NCBI GenBank assembly: GCA_009773315.1
Contig: WRPE01000027.1
Coordinates: 1-39,279 of the forward strand
Origin: Syntrophaceae bacterium
GTDB lineage: Bacteria; Desulfobacterota; Syntrophia; Syntrophales; Smithellaceae
Length of the DNA: 39,279 bases
Direction: 5' to 3'
Of the stretch, positions 25,763 to 34,912 are shown piece by piece. A program made the position numbers and the translations under genes. The notes under the pieces are model-generated. The model saw only the letters and a program-made list of their open reading frames with translations, did not search any database and was not told where the DNA came from. Position 1 is the stretch's first letter; the number at the start of each line of letters is the position of its first letter.

Positions 25763-28198
25763 GTGAAAAACGGAATTTCAAAAATTAAGGGAATCATCGA
25801 GGGCAAATTAAAACGATATTACGGCCGCTCGCTCGAGAATGCCTCGGATGAGGAAATGTTCCAGGCGGTGGCGATGAGTATTCGCGACATCATCCTCGAG
25901 CGGGGGGTCAAGGCCAACGAAGATATTGAAAAGAAGGGGCTCAAAAAACTCTGTTATCTTTCGGCCGAGTTTTTGATGGGCCGGGCGCTCATCAATAATA
26001 TGATCAATCTCGGTTTGCTTGAAGATTACCGGGCTGTCATGACGGAGATCGGTTACCCCTTTGAAAAGCTTGAAGAGCAGGAAAATGAAGCGGCTCTCGG
26101 CAACGGAGGCCTCGGCCGGCTGGCCGCGTGTTTTCTTGATTCGCTTTCGACGCTGAACCTGCCTGTAACGGGCTACGGCATCCGCTACGAATATGGTATG
26201 TTCTGCCAGCGCATCGTAGACGGTAAACAGACGGAAGTGCCGGACGACTGGACGGCAAAAGGGGATATCTGGGAAATCGAGCGGCGCGAAGAACAGATGG
26301 AAGTGCGTTTTGAGGGCACGGTTGAAGAAGTCTGGACGGACGACGGCCTGACGATCGCGCATAAAAACTATCAGACGGTGATTGCGGTGCCTTACGATAT
26401 GCCGGTCATCGGCTATGAAAGTCATACACCGGCGAGGCTCCGTCTATGGCGTGCGGAATGTCCCACCGTATTTGATCTTCATTCTTTTAACAAGGGTGAC
26501 TTTGTCTACATGTTGCAGCAGAAAGAGCTTGCCGAGTCCATATCCAAAGTGCTGTACCCTAAGGACAACCATATTACCGGAAGAATGCTGCGCCTCAGAC
26601 AGTATTATTTCCTGGCCTCCGCAACGATGCAGTGCATGGTGCGCGAACATAAGAAGAACTATGGTGATGTACGCACGCTGCCCGAAAAAATCGTGATCCA
26701 GATCAATGATATGCATCCGGCGTTGGCGATCCCGGATCTGATGCGCATCCTGATCGACGAAGAAGGCCTCGGGTGGGACGACGCATACGGTATCGTGAGT
26801 CGCGTATTCAACTACACCAACCACACGGTCATGCAGGAGGCCCTGGCGGCCTGGCCCGAGCAGTTATTCAAGTCTATGCTGCCGCGTGTGTACGCGATTA
26901 TTTCCGAAATCAACGAACGCATCAACCAAAAACTCAGCAAAGCATTTCCGGAAGACCGGGACAAAATATCTCATATGTCCATTATCGCTTACGATGAGAT
27001 TCGCATGGCCAATCTGTGCGTCGCGGTATGTCATGTTGTCAACGGCGTTTCCCAGCTTCACGGCAAAATCCTGAAGACCCGCACCTTCCGCGATTTCTAT
27101 GTGATGTTCCCCGGGAAGTTTACGGCCATTACCAACGGTATTACGCAGAGACGATGGCTTGCAGCGGCCAATCCGGCCCTGTGCACGCTGATTGCCGATC
27201 ATATCGGCGATAAATTCATCCGCGACTACCACGAGTTGGTACGGTTGAAGCCGCTGGTGAATGATCAGCGCTTTCTGGCCGATTTTGCGAGTGTCAAGCA
27301 GCAAAACAAGCGACGCCTCGCCGAACATGTTTATAAAAAACAAGGAATTACACTTGATGCCGACTCGGTTTTTGATGTGCAGGCCAAGCGGTTGCACGAA
27401 TACAAGCGTCAGCTTTTAAAAGTGTTGCACATTTTATATCTGTACAATCGCTTTACCGGGAACGAGGGGTATTCTTTACCCCGGCCTGTAACGTTCCTGT
27501 TTGCCGCCAAGGCCTCGCCCGCGTATCGGAGAGCCAAGAGCATCATCCGTCTCATTAACGCGGTGTCCGCTCTTGTGGAAGCTCATCCGCGCACCAGGGA
27601 CAGCATAAGGGTTGCTTTTCTGGAGAACTACAATGTCTCTCTGGCCGAACTGCTGATTCCCGCGGCGGACATCAGCGAACAAATATCAACGGCGGGTTGC
27701 GAAGCCTCCGGAACAGGCAACATGAAATTCATGCTCAACGGCGCCGTGACGCTTGGAACGATGGATGGCGCAAACATAGAGATATTTGATGCGGTGGGAG
27801 AAGACAATATCTTTATCTTCGGCGCTCGCGCGGAGGAGATTGCCTGGATGGAGACGGAAAATCTCTATCAGCCGAAAAATTATTTTGACCGGAATGCGGA
27901 TATTCGCGACGCCGTTTCACGCCTGGTGGATGGAACGCTGCCGGGTGTCGGCAAAGACCGGTTTCAGGAAATTTACCAATCGCTGTTATTTGGAGACTAT
28001 GACCGTGCGGACAAATACTTTCTGCTCTATGATTTTGACGCTTATCGCGCCGCGTTTGAAAATATACTGGCCGCCTACACCGATACGCCCGCCTGGACGA
28101 GAAAGGCCGCGGTTAATACGGCAAGTGCGGGATACTTCAGCGTTGACCGGACGATAGACGATTATAACCGGATGATCTGGGGGTTGGATTCGATCTGA
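25763..28198 (+). CDS. glgP: Glycogen/maltodextrin phosphorylase
   Basis: A PLP-dependent GT35 phosphorylase releasing glucose-1-phosphate from glycogen or maltodextrin. It is 811 residues from the GTG at 25763. LSAEFLMGR, ALGNGGLGRLAACFLDS and FNYTNHTVM are family motifs. The PLP lysine is Lys655 in EASGTGNMKFMLNG. The frame is open back to TTG 25676, which lacks a ribosome binding site; GTG 25763 has GAAGGA 6 bases upstream and starts where the family usually does, so it is preferred. It follows glgA closely in the cluster. Its product feeds the phosphohexomutase at 30275. Confidence 0.93.
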   Translation: MKNGISKIKGIIEGKLKRYYGRSLENASDEEMFQAVAMSIRDIILERGVKANEDIEKKGLKKLCYLSAEFLMGRALINNMINLGLLEDYRAVMTEIGYPFEKLEEQENEAALGNGGLGRLAACFLDSLSTLNLPVTGYGIRYEYGMFCQRIVDGKQTEVPDDWTAKGDIWEIERREEQMEVRFEGTVEEVWTDDGLTIAHKNYQTVIAVPYDMPVIGYESHTPARLRLWRAECPTVFDLHSFNKGDFVYMLQQKELAESISKVLYPKDNHITGRMLRLRQYYFLASATMQCMVREHKKNYGDVRTLPEKIVIQINDMHPALAIPDLMRILIDEEGLGWDDAYGIVSRVFNYTNHTVMQEALAAWPEQLFKSMLPRVYAIISEINERINQKLSKAFPEDRDKISHMSIIAYDEIRMANLCVAVCHVVNGVSQLHGKILKTRTFRDFYVMFPGKFTAITNGITQRRWLAAANPALCTLIADHIGDKFIRDYHELVRLKPLVNDQRFLADFASVKQQNKRRLAEHVYKKQGITLDADSVFDVQAKRLHEYKRQLLKVLHILYLYNRFTGNEGYSLPRPVTFLFAAKASPAYRRAKSIIRLINAVSALVEAHPRTRDSIRVAFLENYNVSLAELLIPAADISEQISTAGCEASGTGNMKFMLNGAVTLGTMDGANIEIFDAVGEDNIFIFGARAEEIAWMETENLYQPKNYFDRNADIRDAVSRLVDGTLPGVGKDRFQEIYQSLLFGDYDRADKYFLLYDFDAYRAAFENILAAYTDTPAWTRKAAVNTASAGYFSVDRTIDDYNRMIWGLDSI

Positions 28199-28221
28199 AA
28201 TCTAAAAGGTTTGTGGGGGCG

Positions 28222-30219
28222 ATGTTGATCAATTACAGAAATGAAATGCTGCACGACTCGTCGCTGTATAGGTTCCGTGATCCTGTGGGGGCTTTGGCCA
28301 CCTGTACCCCTGTTACCCTGCGTATCCGGACGAGTTTGGAGAAGGTGGACAGTGTGTATCTGTGCCTGTTCAGCGAGGGATTCCGCGAGGACCATCTCAT
28401 GCGGCGGTCGGACGAATATTGGCAAATTGATATCACAGCGCCGTCGGTTCCCGATGTGTACTGGTATTATTTTACGGTCAATCTTGGAGGTAAGCTTTGC
28501 TATTACGGCGCTGGGGGAAGACGCACCGGAGGCATCGGTTGTGTCTATACCGATCCCCCCCCTGCGTATCAACTGACTGTTTACGATGCCGGTTTTACGG
28601 TACCTGAGTGGTTTCAAAAAAGCGTAATGTATCAGATATTCCCCGATCGTTTCCGACGCAGCGATGATCAGACGGCGCAGAAGGGCATGGCCTATCACCG
28701 TTCCAAAGGCCGCCGCGTCTATTATCATGAAAAGTGGGACGAAACGCCGCTTTTCACCCCGCTGCCCGGCGAAGCAGCCTATGAACCGTGCGATTACTTT
28801 GGTGGCACGCTCCAGGGCATCGAGGCGTCTCTGGACTATCTGCAAAGCCTTGGTGTGAATGTGGTCTATTTGAATCCGATATTTGAGGCGGCGTCCAACC
28901 ATCGTTACAACACCGCCGACTACTTCAGCATCGATCCGGTGCTGGGCAGAGAGGCGGATTTTGAGTCATTGTGCCGAAAGGCGGATGACCTGGGCATCCG
29001 CATCATACTGGACGGCGTGTTTTCCCACACCGGCTCTGACAGTATCTATTTTAACCGGGAGGGTGCTTATGAAAGCCAGGGTGCCGCAAATACTCAGGAT
29101 TCGCCTTATTACCCATGGTACATGTTTGAACACTATCCCGACCAATACCAATGCTGGTGGGGATTTAAATCGCTGCCTGAGATCAATGAGGGCGAACCCG
29201 GCTGGCAGCTTTTTGTCATTACGGACGAGAACAGCGTCATCCGGCACTGGCTTAAAGCGGGCGCGAAAGGATACCGTCTCGATGTGGCCGACGAATTGCC
29301 GGACGACGTGCTGGCGATGATCTATACCGCTGCGAAACAGACACAGCCCGAAGCCGTGGTGATTGGCGAGGTCTGGGAAGACGCGACAACGAAATACAGT
29401 TACGGTGTCAAGCGCCGTTATGCGCTGGGGGGCATTCTCGATTCCGTCATGAATTATCCGCTGCGCTACGCTGTGATCGGTTTTTTGAAGGGGATGTCCG
29501 ATGCCTGCGACCTGAAATATTTTTTGGTGGATCAGGCGGCGAATTACCCCGGACCCATGTACTACGCGCTGACCAATCTGCTTTCGTCCCACGATGTGGA
29601 GCGCGTGCGCACCGCCTTGAGCGCGCGCATCGATCCGCATAAAATGTCCCGGGAACAGCAGGCCTCGTTCATCCTCAGCGACAGCCAGAACAAAAAAGGT
29701 GCCAGGCGTCAGCGCCTGGCCGTGGTCCTGCAATATTGTCTTCCCGGCGTGCCCTGCGTTTATTACGGAGATGAAAAAGGTATGACCGGTTTTCTCGATC
29801 CCTTCAACAGAGGGACTTTTGCGGAAGCGCCGTATGATCTGACGCCGGATTACCGTCAATTGGCGCGGTTGCGCAAATCGGCGGACGCGCTCATGACGGG
29901 TCATGTTGTGTTCTTTGCCCCCGATGCCGATTGTCTCGGCGTCCTGCGCTACGTGGTCGGAGGGCGTGATGCCTTGGGCCGGCAGGCCGTGGATGGCGTT
30001 TATTTTGTGGCGGTCAATCGTTCGGAAACACGCAGGCTCGTCGTGTTCGATTTTTTGAGCAAAAATTCACTGTTTGCCGAGGCACATCAAAGGACCTTGC
30101 GCTCTATGTTAAACGGTTCATTCACCTGTCAACTGAGCCGGCAGCAGTACGAGCTTCGCGATGCCCTGCTGGAAATTACGCTGGAGGGTTTGAGCGCCGT
30201 GTGGCTCAAGATAGGCTGA
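28222..30219 (+). CDS. GH13 alpha-glycosidase (neopullulanase/cyclomaltodextrinase-like)
   Basis: A 665-residue alpha-amylase-family enzyme. An N-terminal beta domain (about 1-125, CBM34-like) precedes a GH13 barrel beginning SVMYQIFPDRFRR. The catalytic triad is Asp354 in GYRLDVADEL, Glu383 in VIGEVWED and Asp458 in LLSSHDVER. ILDGVFSHTG is conserved region I. It has no signal peptide, so it acts in the cytoplasm on maltodextrin, cyclodextrin or glycogen fragments. The exact substrate cannot be told from sequence. The ATG at 28222 is used; a GTG three codons earlier (28213) is possible. Confidence 0.88.
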   Translation: MLINYRNEMLHDSSLYRFRDPVGALATCTPVTLRIRTSLEKVDSVYLCLFSEGFREDHLMRRSDEYWQIDITAPSVPDVYWYYFTVNLGGKLCYYGAGGRRTGGIGCVYTDPPPAYQLTVYDAGFTVPEWFQKSVMYQIFPDRFRRSDDQTAQKGMAYHRSKGRRVYYHEKWDETPLFTPLPGEAAYEPCDYFGGTLQGIEASLDYLQSLGVNVVYLNPIFEAASNHRYNTADYFSIDPVLGREADFESLCRKADDLGIRIILDGVFSHTGSDSIYFNREGAYESQGAANTQDSPYYPWYMFEHYPDQYQCWWGFKSLPEINEGEPGWQLFVITDENSVIRHWLKAGAKGYRLDVADELPDDVLAMIYTAAKQTQPEAVVIGEVWEDATTKYSYGVKRRYALGGILDSVMNYPLRYAVIGFLKGMSDACDLKYFLVDQAANYPGPMYYALTNLLSSHDVERVRTALSARIDPHKMSREQQASFILSDSQNKKGARRQRLAVVLQYCLPGVPCVYYGDEKGMTGFLDPFNRGTFAEAPYDLTPDYRQLARLRKSADALMTGHVVFFAPDADCLGVLRYVVGGRDALGRQAVDGVYFVAVNRSETRRLVVFDFLSKNSLFAEAHQRTLRSMLNGSFTCQLSRQQYELRDALLEITLEGLSAVWLKIG

Positions 30220-30274
30220 CTAAACGGCGTAGCGTGCAGAATAGGGAAGCAGAGCAAAACCATACCGGGAGATC

Positions 30275-31969
30275 ATGATGACATACCAGGAAACATATTT
30301 ACACTGGAGAGAATCCGTCCAAGAAGAGAATCTGTTGTCCGAGTTGGAGTCCATCAAAGGGGACGACGCTCAGATTAAAGAACGTTTCATCAGTGATCTG
30401 CCATTTGGAACGGCGGGGCTTCGTGGTGTCATCGGTGCAGGCACTACCCGAATAAATCGTTACGTTGTTGGTCGTGCGACGCAAGGGCTGGCGGACTATC
30501 TGTTAGCTGACGATAAGGCTGCAACGTGTATGGTCATTGCGTATGATTCCCGGCAGTTTTCCGTCGAATTTGCCAAAGAAGCGGCATGCGTATTTGCGGG
30601 CAATGGCATTAGGGCCTGCATATTCGAGCAACTGACGAGCGTGCCCGAATTATCCTTCGCCGTGCGGCATTTAAAAGCGGACGGCGGCATCGTAATCACG
30701 GCCAGCCACAATCCCCGCCAATACAATGGATACAAAGTCTATGCCGCTTACGGCGGGCAGCTCGGTCCGGAGGAAAGCCGCGATGTGATGGCCTGCATCC
30801 GAAAGCTGGATCCGTTCAGGGATGTTAAAAGGATCGGTTATCGGGAGGGTGTTGCAAAAGGCCTTATCCTTGAAATCGGCGAAGAGATTGACCGGCTTTA
30901 TTATGAATGCATGATTGCCCTGTGCGGTGCCCAGAGCGCCGAAGACCTGAAGGTTGTCTATACACCGCTTCACGGAACGGGGCTGCGCACGGTCGAACAT
31001 GTATTTCCTGCAGCCGGGATAAAGAATCTTTTTATTGTCGAGGAGCAGAGAATGCCGGACGGCTTTTTCCCGACAGTGAATTCTCCTAATCCCGAAGATC
31101 CAGGCGCGATGAAGATGGCCATTGCGCTCGCCTCGCGCCTGGAGGCCGATCTTGCGATTGGCACGGACCCGGATGCAGACCGCATGGGCGCGGCCGTGCG
31201 CAGACCCGATGGCACATACGCTATGCTGACCGGCAATCAGATCGGATGTCTATTGATCAACTATATGCTTGAAATACGCCGCGCAGCAGGTATGCTCCGT
31301 TCGTCCGATTACATTATCAAGTCGTTTGTCTCCACCGGTATGGCGGACGCCATTGCGCGATATTATGGTGTTCATTCCTATACCGTGTTAACGGGGTTTC
31401 GTTTTATTTCTGAGCTCATTACAAAATATGAGCAGGCGGATGCTGATTTTATTTTTGGCTTTGAGGAGAGCTTTGGTTTTCTGGCCGGCACATTCGCCCG
31501 CGATAAAGACGGTGTGCTTGCGGCGCTGCTTTTGTGCAAGGCGGCTCAGTATTACAGGAGCCGGGGCCATAGTCTGCTTGAAGTGCTGGAAACGCTATAC
31601 AAGACGCATGGTTATTACCTGGAGGGTGTGAAGAATCTGGCGTTCACCGGTTTCGACGGTATGGACAAAATGAAGGAGATCATGACCCGGTTGCGTGAAA
31701 AACCAGTTGCCGCTATCGGCGATCTGGCTGTGAAATATACCGAGGACTACCTTTCGCGAACTCGCACCGATGCGGACGGCCGTGCGTCGGATATTGAACT
31801 ACCGGCAACCGACGCCGTCAAACTGAAGCTGGAACAATCTGCGTGGATTTGTATCCGTCCGTCCGGGACGGAATTAAAGATCAAGATCTACTATGCGGTA
31901 TGTGAATCCACACGGGAAGCGGCGGAAAGTCGGCTCCAGCTTATCGAAACCGGCTTTACGCAGATCTAA
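30275..31969 (+). CDS. pgcA: Phosphoglucomutase/phosphomannomutase family protein
   Basis: A 564-residue alpha-D-phosphohexomutase of the long PgcA type, interconverting glucose-1-P and glucose-6-P. FGTAGLRG opens the fold. The phosphoserine is Ser144 in TASHNPRQYNGYK. The metal loop GTDPDADRMG is at 296-305, the sugar loop GFEESFGF lies near 400, and the phosphate-binding RPSGTELKIKIYY is near the C-terminus. Met1 or Met2 may be the start; GGGAG lies 3-6 bases upstream. The stop overlaps that of the convergent glgC by 4 bases. It links GlgP and GlgC to central metabolism. Confidence 0.92.
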   Translation: MMTYQETYLHWRESVQEENLLSELESIKGDDAQIKERFISDLPFGTAGLRGVIGAGTTRINRYVVGRATQGLADYLLADDKAATCMVIAYDSRQFSVEFAKEAACVFAGNGIRACIFEQLTSVPELSFAVRHLKADGGIVITASHNPRQYNGYKVYAAYGGQLGPEESRDVMACIRKLDPFRDVKRIGYREGVAKGLILEIGEEIDRLYYECMIALCGAQSAEDLKVVYTPLHGTGLRTVEHVFPAAGIKNLFIVEEQRMPDGFFPTVNSPNPEDPGAMKMAIALASRLEADLAIGTDPDADRMGAAVRRPDGTYAMLTGNQIGCLLINYMLEIRRAAGMLRSSDYIIKSFVSTGMADAIARYYGVHSYTVLTGFRFISELITKYEQADADFIFGFEESFGFLAGTFARDKDGVLAALLLCKAAQYYRSRGHSLLEVLETLYKTHGYYLEGVKNLAFTGFDGMDKMKEIMTRLREKPVAAIGDLAVKYTEDYLSRTRTDADGRASDIELPATDAVKLKLEQSAWICIRPSGTELKIKIYYAVCESTREAAESRLQLIETGFTQI

Positions 31970-33282
31970 TAGATGGATGTGCTGCCAAACATGATATCCT
32001 GTCCCATCATCTCCGGTGTCACCAGAACGACACCCCCTTCACTGATATGAAAACGTTTTGCATCCTCGGCATGGTCTTCACCAATGACGGTATTATCAGG
32101 AATGAGCGTTCCCTTGTCGATAACGGCGTGGATAATTCGGCAGTTTTTGCCGATGTAAACCCCGGGCAATATGACGCTGTCCTTGACCAGGCTGCCGGTT
32201 TCGATACGGCTTGCAGAAAAAATGACAGAGCGCTTTACATGCGCACCGGCAATGATACAGCCGCTGCTGATCAGTGAATCGATGGCTACGCCGCGCCGCC
32301 CTTCATCATCAAAGACAAACTTCGCCGGCGGAAGTTGCACCTGGTAAGTCCAGATCGGCCAGTTTTGATTATACAGGTTCAATTCCGGCTCAATGGAACA
32401 GAGTTCGATGTTTGCCTCCCAATAGGCATCCAGAGTGCCTACGTCGCGCCAGTAGGCCATCTTGCCTTGCTCGTTACGGTAAGGATACGCTTTTGCCAGA
32501 CTGTTGGGAATGGCTCGCGGGATGATGTTCTTGCCAAAATCGTGGGAAGACATTTCATCTTTGGCATCTTCGATCAAAGTGTCGTACAGGAAACGGGTCG
32601 AGAAGACATAAATGCCCATGGAGGCCAGGGCTGTATCGGGCTTGTCGGGCATGGCTTCAGGATGGGATGGTTTCTCGGTGAAGCGGGTGATGCTCAGGTT
32701 TTCATCGACTGACATGACGCCGAACTCACGCGCTTTCTCGCGTGGGACTTCGATGCAGGCTACCGTCATGTCCGCCTTCGATCTAACGTGCTGCATCAGC
32801 ATATTCGAATAATCCATGGTGTAGATATGATCGCCGCCAAGCACCAGCACATATTTCGGCGAGTGGCGGTGAATGATATCGAGGTTCTGGTAGAGGGCGT
32901 CAGCCGTTCCGCGGTACCATTCTTTGCTCATACGCTGCTGGGCCGGAATAATCTCTACAAACTCGCCGATCTCGGCGCGCAGGAAACTCCAGGCGTGCTG
33001 TAAATGGCGGATCAGCGAATGCGATTTATACTGTGTCAGCACGCCAACACGGCGCAAGCCGGAGTTGACGCAGTTCGACAGAGTGAAATCGATCATACGG
33101 TATTTGCCTGCGAAAGGGACTGCCGGCTTGGCACGCCATTTTGTCAGTTCTCCCAGGCGGGAACCCTCGCCACCGGCCAGCAACAGCACCAGTGTCTGGC
33201 GTGTCACTTCGGTCGAAATCTTGGTTTCTATAGGGCTATAAATGTTCAGGAGATTCGACTGGCCTTCATTTCTGTTGATCAT
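31966..33282 (-). CDS. glgC: Glucose-1-phosphate adenylyltransferase
   Basis: A 438-residue ADP-glucose pyrophosphorylase, the committed step of glycogen synthesis. The nucleotide-binding and allosteric loop [24 protein letters not shown] is at about 34-57 (this motif is quoted in parts: [20 protein letters not shown]). [11 protein letters not shown] and [11 protein letters not shown] are typical, and the C-terminus is a left-handed beta-helix ([24 protein letters not shown]). GGGGGTGA lies 8 bases before the ATG. It faces the rest of the cluster and has its own strong promoter, so synthesis and the malQ-pgcA unit can be controlled separately. The usual family is regulated by sugar phosphates; effectors are unknown here. 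Confidence 0.96.
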   Translation of the reverse strand: MINRNEGQSNLLNIYSPIETKISTEVTRQTLVLLLAGGEGSRLGELTKWRAKPAVPFAGKYRMIDFTLSNCVNSGLRRVGVLTQYKSHSLIRHLQHAWSFLRAEIGEFVEIIPAQQRMSKEWYRGTADALYQNLDIIHRHSPKYVLVLGGDHIYTMDYSNMLMQHVRSKADMTVACIEVPREKAREFGVMSVDENLSITRFTEKPSHPEAMPDKPDTALASMGIYVFSTRFLYDTLIEDAKDEMSSHDFGKNIIPRAIPNSLAKAYPYRNEQGKMAYWRDVGTLDAYWEANIELCSIEPELNLYNQNWPIWTYQVQLPPAKFVFDDEGRRGVAIDSLISSGCIIAGAHVKRSVIFSASRIETGSLVKDSVILPGVYIGKNCRIIHAVIDKGTLIPDNTVIGEDHAEDAKRFHISEGGVVLVTPEMMGQDIMFGSTSIY

Positions 33283-33334
33283 GATTTTTCACCCCCTGGC
33301 AAGATTTGATAAGAGCCTGCTTGTATTCTGGGTC

Positions 33335-33364
33335 AGTATAGAGGAACCCATTTTTGTATGTCAA
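33335..33364 (-). promoter_or_regulatory. Sigma-70 promoter of glgC
   Basis: On the minus strand TTGACA (33364-33359) and TATACT (33340-33335) are 18 bp apart, about 52 bp before the glgC ATG. The -35 is a perfect consensus. Confidence 0.72.
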
Positions 33365-33508
33365 GGACAAATAGGGCACTCGCCTGCATAACAAGATAGA
33401 ATGGTTGCGCAGTAATGGCAAATTTGAGATCATGGACGATCTTACGGATGAAGGCCGCAGGAAAAACAGGCAGACAAAATTAATTCTGATCAGGAAATTA
33501 GCAAAGAA

Positions 33509-33727
33509 CTATAATTTATACTTTTCTTTAATTTCTTTTTCGGCCTGGAACCAGTCAGAGATTTCATCGCTGGAAACGCCTGATTCTATCCTCTTCTCAT
33601 AGAGTTCATATGCCTTTTTTTCAACTTCTTCCAAGAATGCTTTCAGGTCAGGCTTTTTTGTCCTCTTCGCGGTCGGCGCAACTTTTTTTGCCGTGCTTTT
33701 TCGTGTGGTTTCTTTTTTTACGGGCAT
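33509..33727 (-). CDS. DUF2934 family small protein
   Basis: A 72-residue protein with a basic, Thr/Lys/Ala-rich disordered N-terminal half and a C-terminal helix pair, KKAYELYEKR and ISDWFQAEKEIKEKY. The A-Y-x-L-x-E then D-W-x-x-A-E pattern is the DUF2934 signature; the function is unknown. The basic tail suggests nucleic-acid binding, but that is only a guess. The ATG at 33727 lies 6 bases after GGGAG, which overlaps the first in-frame ATG at 33733. It stands alone between glgC and the divergent ROK gene. Confidence 0.75.
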   Translation of the reverse strand: MPVKKETTRKSTAKKVAPTAKRTKKPDLKAFLEEVEKKAYELYEKRIESGVSSDEISDWFQAEKEIKEKYKL

Positions 33728-33750
33728 AATCATCTCCCTGGTTATTTAAT

Positions 33751-33807
33751 ATAAGCAAATGCGTTTTACAGATAACATTTTTATAAGCAAGCAGTCAATG
33801 CGTTTTA
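33751..33807. repeat. Paired direct repeats upstream of the ROK gene
   Basis: ATAAGCAA occurs at 33751 and 33783, and AATGCGTTTTA at 33758-33768 and 33797-33807. They lie in the divergent gap between the DUF2934 gene and the ROK kinase. They could be tandem operator sites; no regulator is identified. Confidence 0.4.
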
Positions 33808-33916
33808 GCTCTTGTCATAGAGTCCCATCATGTTGTACATTATGCCATCATTATGTATTCAAACGACGGGGGGAGATCATTGTGTGCCTAAATGGAGGAA
33901 ATTAAGGGAATGAAAC

Positions 33917-34912
33917 ATGATTGATGCAGTCGTTGGAATTGATATAGGAGGCACCTTTACAAAATATGGGCTTGTTGACAAAAAAGGGCAATGTCTCAGA
34001 GTGAATTTGATCAAAACAGATCAATTCGTTGATTTTAATGAATTTTCAGAACATTTGCACAAAGAAATTCAGGGTCAATGTGATTCACTGAGTGAAGAAA
34101 TAAATATTAAAGGTATCGGAGTCGGTGCGCCCAACGGAAATTACTACCGGGGTACCATAGAGCATGCGCCAAATCTGAAATGGAAAGGGATTGTGCCGTT
34201 CGTCGAAAAGTTTAAAAAATATTTCCCCGACTTACCTGTTGTGCTTACCAATGATGCCAACGCTGCTGCCATAGGCGAAATGGTTTATGGGGGCGCGAAA
34301 AACATGAAAAACTTTGTTGTCATCACTTTGGGAACAGGTCTTGGGAGTGCTTTTGTTGTGGATGGCAATCTGGTTTATGGACAAGATGGATTTGCAGGCG
34401 AACTGGGACATGTGAATGTTGAACAAAATGGTCGTATCTGCACATGCGGCAATAAGGGTTGTCTGGAAACCTATGTTTCCGCAACAGGAATCAAACGGAC
34501 CTTATTCAATATCCTTTGTACAAGATTCGAAAAAAGTGATCTAAGGAATGTAAGTTTTAGTGAGCTTACTTCAGAAATGATCTATGAGGCAGCAACAAAA
34601 GGTGATGCTATCGCAAGGGAGGCCTTTGAAATTACTGGAGAAATATTGGGGGTTAAATTATCCGATGTGGTTGCGATAACAAATCCTGAAGCAATATTTA
34701 TTTTGGGTGGACTTGCAAAAGCCGGCGAATTTATCTTTAAGCCGACTCAACTATCCATGGAAAAAAATATTTTCCCTGTTTTCCGGGGGACAGTAAAAAT
34801 TTTGCCTTCGCAGTTAAAGGGGGAAAATGCAGCAGTTCTCGGAGCCGGTGCTCTTGCCTGGAAGGAATGGAATATTCAATCTAAGCGTTACGCGCCCGGT
34901 CAGACTTCTTGA
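33917..34912 (+). CDS. ROK-family sugar kinase (glucokinase-like)
   Basis: A 331-residue ROK protein. The ATP phosphate loop GIDIGGTFTKYG is at 7-18, the catalytic Asp113 is in TNDANAAA, the sugar-binding GELGH is at 161-165, and the zinc motif C-T-C-G-x2-G-C is at 175-182. There is no N-terminal helix-turn-helix, so it is a kinase and not a ROK repressor. Glucokinase is the likely role given the glycogen cluster, but the sugar is not provable from sequence. Base composition is more AT-rich than the glg genes, hinting at separate acquisition. The last 86 bases overlap the rluA-family gene in another frame. Confidence 0.85.
   Translation: MIDAVVGIDIGGTFTKYGLVDKKGQCLRVNLIKTDQFVDFNEFSEHLHKEIQGQCDSLSEEINIKGIGVGAPNGNYYRGTIEHAPNLKWKGIVPFVEKFKKYFPDLPVVLTNDANAAAIGEMVYGGAKNMKNFVVITLGTGLGSAFVVDGNLVYGQDGFAGELGHVNVEQNGRICTCGNKGCLETYVSATGIKRTLFNILCTRFEKSDLRNVSFSELTSEMIYEAATKGDAIAREAFEITGEILGVKLSDVVAITNPEAIFILGGLAKAGEFIFKPTQLSMEKNIFPVFRGTVKILPSQLKGENAAVLGAGALAWKEWNIQSKRYAPGQTS

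Noticed and set aside
28966-29904. 312-codon minus-strand frame opposite the GH13 gene
   Set aside because: No domain and no ribosome binding site, and the sense strand carries the full catalytic triad.
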